The translations under genes were made by a program, and so were the position numbers. The notes below the pieces were generated by a model. It did not search any database and was not told the DNA's origin. It worked only from the letters and a program-made list of their open reading frames with translations. Of a stretch of 64,000 nucleotides of DNA, positions 34,442 through 42,112 are shown one piece after another (position 1 is the first letter of the stretch; each line of letters opens with the position of its first letter). This stretch comes from Labilithrix luteola. GTDB lineage: Bacteria; Myxococcota_A; Polyangia; Polyangiales; Polyangiaceae. The stretch spans positions 6,252,501 to 6,316,500 of the forward strand of contig NZ_CP012333.1 of the NCBI RefSeq assembly GCF_001263205.1, given 5' to 3'.

Positions 34442-35237
34442 TTGCGACGCCGCGGCTTGCAGCGAGATGGTCGTGCCGCAGACGCGTCGGCGCTCGCCGT
34501 GCAGCAGTCGTTCGACTTTCGAACGTCGGAGCAGTCGCGGCCACCTCGAGGCGGGGCGCGCAAGAACGCGGGCCGCAAGGCAGCACTTCAGCGCAAAGGA
34601 TTCGAGGTTCACGGCATTCGACCCGAGCTGAATCGGAATCATCCAGTGCACGTGGTGTTGCGAGCGAAGGCGAACTCGCCTCGTCTTCGTCAGGAACGCC
34701 TCTTCAATGCGATTCGTCGACGGATCGAGAAGTCAGCGCGCGAGGGCTTCCAGGTCATTCACTTCAGCGTTCAGCAAAATCATGTTCATCTCATTGTGGA
34801 GGCGTTTGACCGCAAAGCCCTCTGGCGCGGCGTCCCGCCAGCTCGCCCAGCGCATCACCTTCGTGGTCAATGCGCTTACGCGCCGCCATGGCTCTCTCTG
34901 GCGCGATCGCTATACGCGTCGGGATCTGACGAGCCTCCGCCAAGTCCGCAACGCACTCGTCTACGTACTGATGAACATCCGCAAGCACGCCTTCGAAGGC
35001 AAGGAACGCGTGCTCGCCGAACTCACGCTCGACCCGTGCTCCACCGCTGCGTGGTTCGAAGGCTGGGACCCGCGAGCCGGCCCCATGCTCGCCGATCTCC
35101 GCAAATCCCTCGCAGCCCGAAATCTCCTCGAATCCCCAGTCGCCCGCCCGCGCACCTGGCTCGCGCGCATCGGTTGGCAACGCCACGGCCTCGTTCTTCA
35201 AACGGAACGCCCCCGCTCCTCCGTGCGGTACTTATGA
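34442..35237 (+). pseudogene. Tyrosine (HUH, Y1) transposase remnant, frameshifted
   Basis: An IS200/REP-associated-type transposase in two frames. The first frame has PPRGGARKNAGRKAAL (about residues 34-49), typical of the N-terminus, then NRNHPVHVVLRAK and the HUH motif QNHVHLIVEAF. The second frame (34707-35237) continues with LTRRHGSLWRDRYTRRDL and VYVLMNIRKH, where the Tyr is the likely nucleophile. The break lies near 34815-34840. A further shift near the start is possible because frame 3 holds a better-looking start (MVVPQTRRR at 34468). It is presumably inactive. Related single-gene elements move or tidy palindromic repeats, which fits the palindrome downstream. Confidence 0.72.
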
Positions 35238-35259
35238 AGAGAGAAGCTGTCATAAGCGA

Positions 35260-35442
35260 TCAGCCGAATCCCGGTTCCGCATGGCGCCTCGGCGCCATGC
35301 GGAGACACTGGCAGTACTCGGTCCACTTCGTTCGACATTTGGTCTGGTCTTCGCAAGTGTCGGCTCCGCAGGTGGTGGGGCTGACGCACGTCCAATCCAT
35401 CCGATTGGAACCGAACAACTCGCGGCGCCTGGGGCGAACCAA
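35260..35442 (-). CDS. Possible Cys-rich 60-residue peptide (weak call)
   Basis: A small leftward frame whose product contains six cysteines in 30 residues, including WTCVSPTTCGADTC and KCRTKWTEYCQC. Six Cys at C-x5-C-x4-C-x5-C-x7-C-x-C spacing is uncommon by chance in GC-rich noise. There is no signal peptide, and the 3' end runs through the 26-bp palindrome, so it may be a decayed gene end. I give it mainly so it is not lost. Confidence 0.25.
   Translation of the reverse strand: MVRPRRRELFGSNRMDWTCVSPTTCGADTCEDQTKCRTKWTEYCQCLRMAPRRHAEPGFG
35277..35302. repeat. Perfect 12-bp inverted repeat with 2-base loop
   Basis: CCGCATGGCGCC (35277-35288) and GGCGCCATGCGG (35291-35302) are exact reverse complements separated by TC. 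One more flanking pair (T35276 with A35303) extends the stem. It lies 40 bases downstream of the transposase remnant. It could be a REP-like element used by that transposase or a terminator; no U-tract follows. Confidence 0.8.
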
Positions 35443-35586
35443 GATCTCGAGTTTCTCGGAGATACACGCCGCTAGTCTTTATCGGCCATCCAGGAGCGCA
35501 GCCTCGCGCCCTCTCGGATGAACGTTCGATCGCCGATCTCTCGAATGCCGTGCCAGTTCTGACGAGCGCGATGGAGAGTGCCGTCG

Positions 35587-37056
35587 CTAGAACTGCAACA
35601 AGTCTCCCCCTTGACCAATCGGGCCTACGACACCTTCGCTGCCTTTGTTTCCGAGGCCAGCACCGGCCGGTCCCGCTTTGCCGCCCTTGCCGGGCTGGCC
35701 TGATGTGAGTGTCATTGACGTCCGTTTGGGGCCCGCCTTCGTGTAGGCGATCGCCGCTGCCGGGCCTCCTGCGCCACCGCCGCCGCCGCTGCCTCCTGCG
35801 CCATGGCCCCCAAAGCCACCAGCGCAGGCGCCTGCCCCGCCGTTTGCGCCTTCTTGGCCGTTCTGTCCGGTGCCACCGTCACCACCGTCACCGCCGTTTC
35901 CCGACGTGAGCTTCGAATCCACAAGCGTCACATCGCTATCAAAGGAAGCGAGGGCAAAGCTTGGTCCACCGTTTCCTCCGCCGGTACCCCCACCGCCGCC
36001 GCACCCGCCACATCCTCCCGAGCCGCCTCCGGATGAGATGGAGGACCTACTGCCCCCACCGCCACCCCCCTGACCTGGATTTCCAATTCCCCCCCTTTGA
36101 GCCTCCGCGCCCTTCTCCCAACCATTCGCCGTCAGCGAGCCAGACGTTGTTGCTCCAGCGCCTGGAGTCCCATCCCCGCGCCCGTTGGCCCCTGCCGTTC
36201 CAGGGAGGCACGCTGATGTGCTGTTCGCACCAGCATTCGACTCTCCTACTGCGGGCGTGGCTGTGCCATCGCCGGGCTGACCAGAATTCGGCCCTCCCGC
36301 GCCGCCTCCCGATTGCGTCTTGCCATCGCCGCAGGGGTCGCATGTTGGTGCCGCGCCTCCCGTTGCGCCGCTTGCGTTTACGCCCGTGGCAGCGACGCCG
36401 GTCCAGTTGGAGTGAGTAGTGCCCGGGCGGCCAGGTGCGCCGTTACCTGACGCAACGTTGCTTCGCTTAACGGTTAGCGTCGAATTGGCGACGAGGAGGC
36501 CGATTGCCGGATCGCCGGGGGTCGACATCTCCGCAACGCCGAGCGCGTCCAGATCAGAGAGCGTGATGCCCGGCGCCTGGACGTCACGAACCGTGACGGC
36601 GATTCCCTTCGGCGGTCGGATGGTCGCCTTGGAACCGTTGCTGCTGAAGTCGGTGCAGGCAAATCCGCCGTAGATGCTCACGACATACGAGGTCGAGATG
36701 TTTTCGGTATACGTGCCCTCGCAGACATAGACACGCGGAAGACGGTTGTGATTCGCGAGGTCGAGCGCCTTGCTGATCGTCTTGACGGGCGCCTTGCTTG
36801 TACCGGCTTGACTGTCATCCCCAGACGGCGAGACGAACACACCGTAGGCGTCGACGACGCAATTGGGGGCGTCTTTCGGATCAGCGTTCGGGTCACAATC
36901 CTTGGGTGGGTCGACCGTGCTGCCGTCACCTCCGCCGTCACCACCGCTGGTGGTGGCACCAGCGCATAGGCCGAAATCGCAATCGTCACCGGCGGTGCAT
37001 GCGGGAATGCCTGCGACCGCTGCCGCGGCGATCAAGCCAAGAACAACTCGACGCAT
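35587..37056 (-). CDS. Gly-rich (PGRS-like) lipoprotein with DUF1565-type start
   Basis: A 489-residue exported protein. The lipobox GIPAC places Cys near residue 20. Residues about 70-150 (YGVFVSPSGDDSQAGTSKAPVKTISKAL) match the DUF1565-like beginning of right-handed beta-helix proteins. The rest is dominated by Gly-rich segments of GGxGG type (GGSGGGGGAGG, GGDGGDGG), like mycobacterial PGRS but independently evolved. It is probably surface-located and repetitive. It is the last gene of a leftward operon, 15 bases after the TPR/PEGA gene. Confidence 0.85.
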   Translation of the reverse strand: MRRVVLGLIAAAAVAGIPACTAGDDCDFGLCAGATTSGGDGGGDGSTVDPPKDCDPNADPKDAPNCVVDAYGVFVSPSGDDSQAGTSKAPVKTISKALDLANHNRLPRVYVCEGTYTENISTSYVVSIYGGFACTDFSSNGSKATIRPPKGIAVTVRDVQAPGITLSDLDALGVAEMSTPGDPAIGLLVANSTLTVKRSNVASGNGAPGRPGTTHSNWTGVAATGVNASGATGGAAPTCDPCGDGKTQSGGGAGGPNSGQPGDGTATPAVGESNAGANSTSACLPGTAGANGRGDGTPGAGATTSGSLTANGWEKGAEAQRGGIGNPGQGGGGGGSRSSISSGGGSGGCGGCGGGGGTGGGNGGPSFALASFDSDVTLVDSKLTSGNGGDGGDGGTGQNGQEGANGGAGACAGGFGGHGAGGSGGGGGAGGPAAAIAYTKAGPKRTSMTLTSGQPGKGGKAGPAGAGLGNKGSEGVVGPIGQGGDLLQF

Positions 37057-37071
37057 CCTCTCAACCCTTCC

Positions 37072-38034
37072 TCAGAACCGTCCCACGAAGCTCGCTCCGC
37101 CGTAGCCAGGAGCAACGGATGGCACCAGCCGAGCGGAATCTTTCTCTTTCGACGACTTCGGCCAGAAGAAGACCGTGGCGATTGCGCCTGCAGCGAACAC
37201 TCCGCCAGCAATCGCTGACACGGTGGCAATGGTGAGATTCGAATCGCGATCGTCTTTCAACGAGCGTGCGGTCGAACACGCCGCGCTCGTGACGCCGACA
37301 CAGCTCGCGCCGTGCAGGAGGTCCCTCGCGTCGTCGACGTTGCCCTGGGCTTTGCCCTGGAACACGACCGCCATGATGCCACCGGCAACTGCACCGGCCG
37401 CGAGAGCGCTCACGGTGACGATGCGCGCGGTCGGCCATGACGTTTTCGAGCCCTCCGTGTGCGGGGGGTCGGTGGTGGGTGTGTTGTCGAAGACGAGTTT
37501 TACCGGCACGACCGTGCCGAGGGGGGCGTCGACGGTGACCGACTTGACGCGGCCTTCGAAGGTGGCGCTGACTTCGTGGCGGCCCGGGGTGACGGGGAGC
37601 GGTTCCTTCGGTGTCTCGTCGAGCGGCTTGCCGTCGAGGGAGAGTTTCGACCCGATGGGCGCGTCGACGTCGATTTGGCCGACTTTGCGGAGCAGGTCGG
37701 TGATGTTCTGCTTCGCCTTTTCGCGCATGGCGTCGTTGATGCGCGTGTCGTTGGCGCTGCCGACGATGAACTGGCGGTAGTGCTCGATCGCTTCGACGTC
37801 GTGGCCGGTCGCTTGCTCGGTGCGCGCGAGGTTGAAGAGCACCGAAGGGGCCTTCAAGACCGACGCGGCCTGGAGGAACTTCAGCCTCGCCTCTTCGTAC
37901 TTGTACTTGTCGGCGAGCTCGAGGCCCTCCGAGAAGCGGGCTTGGGCCTCGGCCATGGCGGCGTCCTCGGCGTGGGCGAACGTCGGGAGTCCGAAGGCTA
38001 GAAGGAAGGTGGCAAGAAAGACGTGTCGTCGCAT
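37072..38034 (-). CDS. TPR / PEGA-domain exported protein
   Basis: A 320-residue protein. A signal peptide (about 1-22, ending FAHA) precedes a TPR-like helical region (about 25-110, EAQARFSEGLELADKYKYEEA) and a PEGA-type beta domain (about 120-180, IGSKLSLDGKPLDETPKEPLPVTPGRHEV). Two hydrophobic segments follow (about 200-224 and 260-282), then a short tail ending FVGRF. ATG 38034 is chosen at the signal peptide; the frame extends upstream into another gene. This arrangement is common in myxobacteria beside Ser/Thr kinases. Role inferred as envelope-associated; substrate unknown. Confidence 0.8.
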   Translation of the reverse strand: MRRHVFLATFLLAFGLPTFAHAEDAAMAEAQARFSEGLELADKYKYEEARLKFLQAASVLKAPSVLFNLARTEQATGHDVEAIEHYRQFIVGSANDTRINDAMREKAKQNITDLLRKVGQIDVDAPIGSKLSLDGKPLDETPKEPLPVTPGRHEVSATFEGRVKSVTVDAPLGTVVPVKLVFDNTPTTDPPHTEGSKTSWPTARIVTVSALAAGAVAGGIMAVVFQGKAQGNVDDARDLLHGASCVGVTSAACSTARSLKDDRDSNLTIATVSAIAGGVFAAGAIATVFFWPKSSKEKDSARLVPSVAPGYGGASFVGRF

Positions 38035-38060
38035 CGTCGGTCCGTCGGTTCGATACTCGA

Positions 38061-38849
38061 TCAGAGGGCGCGGATGAAATCGTCGCGTGGCGGCGTGCTG
38101 GAAGGAGGCGCCGCGGTCGCGGGGGGCGTCGGGTTCGTCGTGGCGGGATGCGAACCTTGTGCCGGCTGTGGAGAGGGGGGCGGCTCGGGCGCTCTCGGCC
38201 GACCAGACATCGAGGCCGAGGGCGTCACCTTGTGGAGCGCCGGTGCGTCGAGATCGGGGGCGGCGGTGGCGGGGAGGATGACCGTGTCCGGAGTGGCCGG
38301 CGGAGGAATATCGTCCGGCGGACGCGCCGATCGCGTCGAAGCGCCCGAACCGCTGGCCGCCGTGAGTGTCGTCGCCGCCGTCGAAACGGCCGCGCTCGCC
38401 GTGCTCGACGAGGTGCGGGGAGGCGGATCGTCCGACGTTGCGATGTACGCGACGCCCGCGACCAGGATGCACGCGGTCACCGTCACGATGACGAGCGGTG
38501 CCCACGAAGGGAGGCCCTTGCGTGGCGCGAGGCCCTCGACGCGCTCGACGGCCGAGTTGATCTCGTCCTCCGTGTTCCGTCTCGGGACGAACGGTTCGGA
38601 GTTCTTGCTCGACGCGTAGTAGTCGACGAAATCGCGTGAGGCGCGGGCTCGGCGCGGGCTTCGGCCAGGGCGATCGAAGCCGGCGATGAGCGCTTCGGCC
38701 CCCTGACGATGCCGTGCGTCACGGGCCTGGGCGGCCGCAAAGACGTCCGTGGGCGTCACGCCGTCGCGTGTTCTCATCGGCGAATCGGGTGTGTCGTGAC
38801 CCGCTTCTGCCGCGTTTTCAGCCGTCGGATCGCCTACTGCCTTCGTCAT
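38061..38849 (-). CDS. Membrane protein with Pro/Ala-rich outer region
   Basis: A 262-residue protein. The cytoplasmic N-terminal region (about 1-115) is charged; one membrane helix lies at about 118-137 (PLVIVTVTACILVAGVAYI); the outer part is Pro/Ala/Ser/Thr-rich and ends in PPRDDFIRAL. The neighbouring kinase ends in GNSDFIRKF, a strikingly similar tail. The gene lies between the kinase (54 bases upstream) and the TPR/PEGA gene (26 bases downstream), so it is probably in the same operon. It may be a kinase substrate or partner. Confidence 0.7.
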   Translation of the reverse strand: MTKAVGDPTAENAAEAGHDTPDSPMRTRDGVTPTDVFAAAQARDARHRQGAEALIAGFDRPGRSPRRARASRDFVDYYASSKNSEPFVPRRNTEDEINSAVERVEGLAPRKGLPSWAPLVIVTVTACILVAGVAYIATSDDPPPRTSSSTASAAVSTAATTLTAASGSGASTRSARPPDDIPPPATPDTVILPATAAPDLDAPALHKVTPSASMSGRPRAPEPPPSPQPAQGSHPATTNPTPPATAAPPSSTPPRDDFIRAL

Positions 38850-38903
38850 GCGACGTGGCCAGAAGGGTACCCCAGCGAATGCGCCCCGGCATCGTTTTGC
38901 GCG

Positions 38904-40664
38904 TCAAAATTTCCTGATGAAGTCGCTGTTCCCCGGCTTTTCGCCCGGAGAAGGTGCGGGCGACGGTGCGCTGTTCGCGCTCGGAGTCGGTGGAGATGCG
39001 GGGCTCGGCGTCGTCGTCACCGTTGAGTTCGTCGCGACAGGTTTCGCGCCCGCGGCTCCACTCGATGTGCCCTGCGATCGAGCGCCTCCGTTGGCCGCCT
39101 TGGGAGCCACCCTGGTCGTCGACTCGACTGGCGCGGCCGACACGGTGGGGGCAGATGCCGGCGCAGACGGTGCGGACGTCGCGGGCTCGGCGACGAGCAC
39201 GTTCGTCGGCGGAGGTGCGGGGGCCGTCATCGGAGGAGGAGCGATCAGCGCCGATTCGACCGGCGGAGCATGCGCCGCGCGCCAGCGATGGACGACGACA
39301 CCGCTCGTGCCGAGGAAGACGACTGCGGCCGTCACCACGAGAGGAACGAGTGCCGGGTTTCGCTCGGAGTTGCGACCGCGACGAGCCGTGTCCGATGCCT
39401 GCGATGCGAACGTGTCCGTGTCGACGTGTTTGGCTGCGAGTGCACTCGCGGGTGCTCCCAAGCCAACGTCGGTCTTGGGGGCGTCGAGGGTCGCCGCGTT
39501 GGAGAGCGGCGGTCGCGGCGTGGCGAGCGGCACGTTCGGCTTCGGCGCCGACCTGCGTGGCTTGTCCGCGAGACCCGTTTCGTTGCGTGCGACGAGACCG
39601 TCGAGAAGCGCATCTTCGCCGGGGGAGGTGCCATCTTGGCCCACGCCTCGGAGCGTGTTCTCCCCATGGAAGCGAGCCTCTCCCGGCACACCGACGACCG
39701 GCACTTTCGGCGGTTCCCGATTGGACGCGCGCGCCACGCCGCCCACCGTGCTGAGCACACGTGCGAGCGGTCCTTCGCTCGTGCGGTCGTTGGGATCCTT
39801 GCCGTCGTTCGCCCATTCGAGCTCGTAGAGCCGTTCGGCGAAGGCGTAAGCGTCGCGCGGGCGCTGGCGCGGATCCTTGGCGAGCGCCGATGCGATGAGC
39901 TCGACGACCGACGGCGGTACCCATGGCGCGAACTTCGAGACCGGCGCCGGCGTCTCCGTCATGTGGGCCTGGGCGATGCGCGTCCCCGTGTCGTGATGAT
40001 CGAAGGGGCCGCAGCCGCACAGCATCTCGTAGAGCACGAGCCCGACGGCGTAGAGATCGGTTGCAGGGGTCGCGCGCAAACCACGGATCTGTTCCGGGGC
40101 CGCGTAGCTCCAGGTCCCGACGAAGGTGCCGTCGTGCTGGCGATCGGAGAGAGCCACGACGCCGAAGTCGATGAGCTTCACGACGGGCTCACCGTGACGC
40201 GGCGCATGGAGAAAGATGTTCTCCGGTTTGATGTCGCGATGGACGACCTGGATCGGGTTCGTGTGCGCGCAGTGCAGCGCTTCGAGCAGCTGGCGCGCGA
40301 TCTCGAAGGCCACGCGCGGCGGCACGCGACCGAGAGCCCCGAGGACGTCGCGCACGGTCTGGCCGTGCAGAAGCTCCATCACGTAGAAGGGCGTGCCGTC
40401 CTGGAGCGTGTCGTAGTCGAAGACGCGGACGATGTTCGGGTGATCGAGCTGCGCGAGAACGCGGACCTCGTCGAAGAATCGCTCGCGGAACTCCGGATGG
40501 GAGCTCAGGTCCGTGCTCATCAACTTGAGCACGCAATGGATCTCCGGCGGCTTGACGACGCGATAGACGACGCCCATTCCGCCCACGCCGAGTTGCTGGA
40601 CGACCCGGTACTTCGTCCCGGGCAGAACGTCGCCAGGATGGAGCTCGGGACCACGTGCGGGCAT
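38904..40664 (-). CDS. Membrane Ser/Thr protein kinase
   Basis: A 586-residue kinase of the bacterial Pkn/Hanks type. Kinase domain about 20-285: GVGGMGVVY (Gly-rich loop), VLKLM (Lys), HRDIKPENIF (catalytic loop), LIDFGVV (DFG) and TWSYAAPEQI. A long linker with Ser/Thr/Pro residues follows, then a membrane helix (about 425-445, ALVPLVVTAAVVFLGTSGVVV) and a Pro/Ala/Ser-rich outer tail ending DFIRKF. ATG 40664 is the first start next to the domain; the frame to 41351 is antisense to allB. No sensory domain is recognised outside. It is first in the leftward operon with three envelope proteins, likely signalling partners. Confidence 0.92.
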   Translation of the reverse strand: MPARGPELHPGDVLPGTKYRVVQQLGVGGMGVVYRVVKPPEIHCVLKLMSTDLSSHPEFRERFFDEVRVLAQLDHPNIVRVFDYDTLQDGTPFYVMELLHGQTVRDVLGALGRVPPRVAFEIARQLLEALHCAHTNPIQVVHRDIKPENIFLHAPRHGEPVVKLIDFGVVALSDRQHDGTFVGTWSYAAPEQIRGLRATPATDLYAVGLVLYEMLCGCGPFDHHDTGTRIAQAHMTETPAPVSKFAPWVPPSVVELIASALAKDPRQRPRDAYAFAERLYELEWANDGKDPNDRTSEGPLARVLSTVGGVARASNREPPKVPVVGVPGEARFHGENTLRGVGQDGTSPGEDALLDGLVARNETGLADKPRRSAPKPNVPLATPRPPLSNAATLDAPKTDVGLGAPASALAAKHVDTDTFASQASDTARRGRNSERNPALVPLVVTAAVVFLGTSGVVVHRWRAAHAPPVESALIAPPPMTAPAPPPTNVLVAEPATSAPSAPASAPTVSAAPVESTTRVAPKAANGGARSQGTSSGAAGAKPVATNSTVTTTPSPASPPTPSANSAPSPAPSPGEKPGNSDFIRKF

Positions 40665-40713
40665 CGACGACAATGGTGCCGTGTTTTTTCCTGCCGCGCT
40701 AGACTTCGCGCAC

Positions 40714-42105
40714 ATGGTCGTCGATCGAGTCGTGCGCGGAGCGCGCGTGGTGATGCCTTCGGGCGAGAAGTCCGCAGCCGTGCATGTCGCGAAAGGCAAG
40801 ATCGCCGCGATCACGGATTTCGACGACGTGCCTGTCGGCGTGAAGACGGGCGGCGTGGAGATCATCGAGGCGGGCAACCTCGTCCTCATGCCTGGCCTCG
40901 TCGACACGCACGTCCACATCAACGATCCCGGCCGCACGGACTGGGAAGGCTTCGAAACGGCCACGCGCGCGGCCGCGGCCGGCGGGGTGACCACCCTCGT
41001 CGACATGCCCCTCAACAGCATTCCCCCGACGACCACACTCGAGGGACTGCAGGCCAAGGTTCGCGCGCTCGAGGCCAAGGCGCGCGTCGACGTCGCGCTT
41101 TGCGGCGGTCTCGTGCCTGGCAACGCGAAGCCGCACGGCGATCTCGCCGCGCTCTTCCGCGAAGGAGCCCTCGCATTCAAGTGCTTCCTCGCCGAGAGCG
41201 GTGTCGCCGAATTCTCGCACGTCATGGAAGACGAGCTCCGCGAGGGCATGCGCGAGCTCGCCCGTCTCGGTGCACCTCTCTTCGTCCACGCCGAGCTGCC
41301 TGAGCCCTTGTCCGAAGGGGAGAAGGCGGCGATGGGCCTCGACCCCCGCAAATACGAGACGTATCTGCGCTCACGGCCTCGTCGCGCGGAAGACGCCGCG
41401 GTCGATCTCGTCCTTCGTCTCGCGAAAGAGACGGGAGCGCAGGCGCATATCGTTCATCTTTCGTCCTCCGATGCACTGTCCACCGTGCGCCAGGCGAGAG
41501 ATGGCCGAGTTCCGCTCACGGTCGAGACGTGCCCGCACTACCTCACGTTCGCTTCCGAAGAGATCCCCGACGGCGGCACGGCCTACAAATGCGCGCCGCC
41601 CATCCGCGAGAAGGACAACCGCGAAAAGCTTTGGAACGCGCTTCGCGAAGGCCTCGTCGATCAGATCGTCACCGATCACTCCCCGTCGACCGTCGAGCTC
41701 AAATGCAGCGGTTCGGGTGACTTCATGAAAGCGTGGGGCGGTATCTCGTCTCTGCAGATCGGGCTCGCGGCCATCTGGACGAGCGCGCGCGAGCGCGGGT
41801 TCTCCGTGACCGATCTCGCCTCGTGGATGAGCGCAGCTCCTGCCCGGCTCGCCGGCCTCACGGGGCGCAAGGGAGCGATCGCCGTCGGCTGCGATGCCGA
41901 TCTCGTCCTGTGGGACCCCGACGGCCAGCACTCGATCGACGCGACCTCGCTCGAGCACAAGAACAAGATCACGCCGTATCAAGGTCGCAGTCTTCGAGGC
42001 GTGGTGGAGCGCACCATTCTTCGCGGAGAGACCATCTACGAACGCGGCAAAGGCGAAGAGCGCTTCCGGCAAGCGCCTTCCGGCCGCTGGTTGAGGAGAA
42101 GCTAG
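40714..42105 (+). CDS. allB: Allantoinase
   Basis: A 463-residue amidohydrolase converting allantoin to allantoate. It has DTHVHIN near residue 59 (two metal His), AFKCFLAESG (lysine that bridges the metals), VHAELPE, HIVHLSS, ETCPHYLTF and TDHSPS with a metal Asp, all in the order of allantoinase/dihydropyrimidinase-type enzymes. LAASWMSAAPARLAGL-like sequence near the C-terminus is also typical. A GTG at 40681 would add 11 residues; ATG 40714 is preferred. It lies divergent to the Ser/Thr kinase and upstream of the allantoicase-OHCU decarboxylase gene (7 bases between). Confidence 0.95.
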   Translation: MVVDRVVRGARVVMPSGEKSAAVHVAKGKIAAITDFDDVPVGVKTGGVEIIEAGNLVLMPGLVDTHVHINDPGRTDWEGFETATRAAAAGGVTTLVDMPLNSIPPTTTLEGLQAKVRALEAKARVDVALCGGLVPGNAKPHGDLAALFREGALAFKCFLAESGVAEFSHVMEDELREGMRELARLGAPLFVHAELPEPLSEGEKAAMGLDPRKYETYLRSRPRRAEDAAVDLVLRLAKETGAQAHIVHLSSSDALSTVRQARDGRVPLTVETCPHYLTFASEEIPDGGTAYKCAPPIREKDNREKLWNALREGLVDQIVTDHSPSTVELKCSGSGDFMKAWGGISSLQIGLAAIWTSARERGFSVTDLASWMSAAPARLAGLTGRKGAIAVGCDADLVLWDPDGQHSIDATSLEHKNKITPYQGRSLRGVVERTILRGETIYERGKGEERFRQAPSGRWLRRS

Positions 42106-42112
42106 TTTCGCC

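Larger units (their letters stand above)
35238..35586. other. 349-bp gap without a confident gene
   Basis: It contains the palindrome at 35277-35302 and the weak Cys-rich frame above. Otherwise nothing was recognised; it separates the transposase remnant from the convergent Gly-rich lipoprotein gene. Confidence 0.5.

Noticed and set aside
39270..41303. 677-codon rightward frame
   Set aside because: Antisense to the Ser/Thr kinase, whose catalytic motifs are complete, and in another frame from allB.
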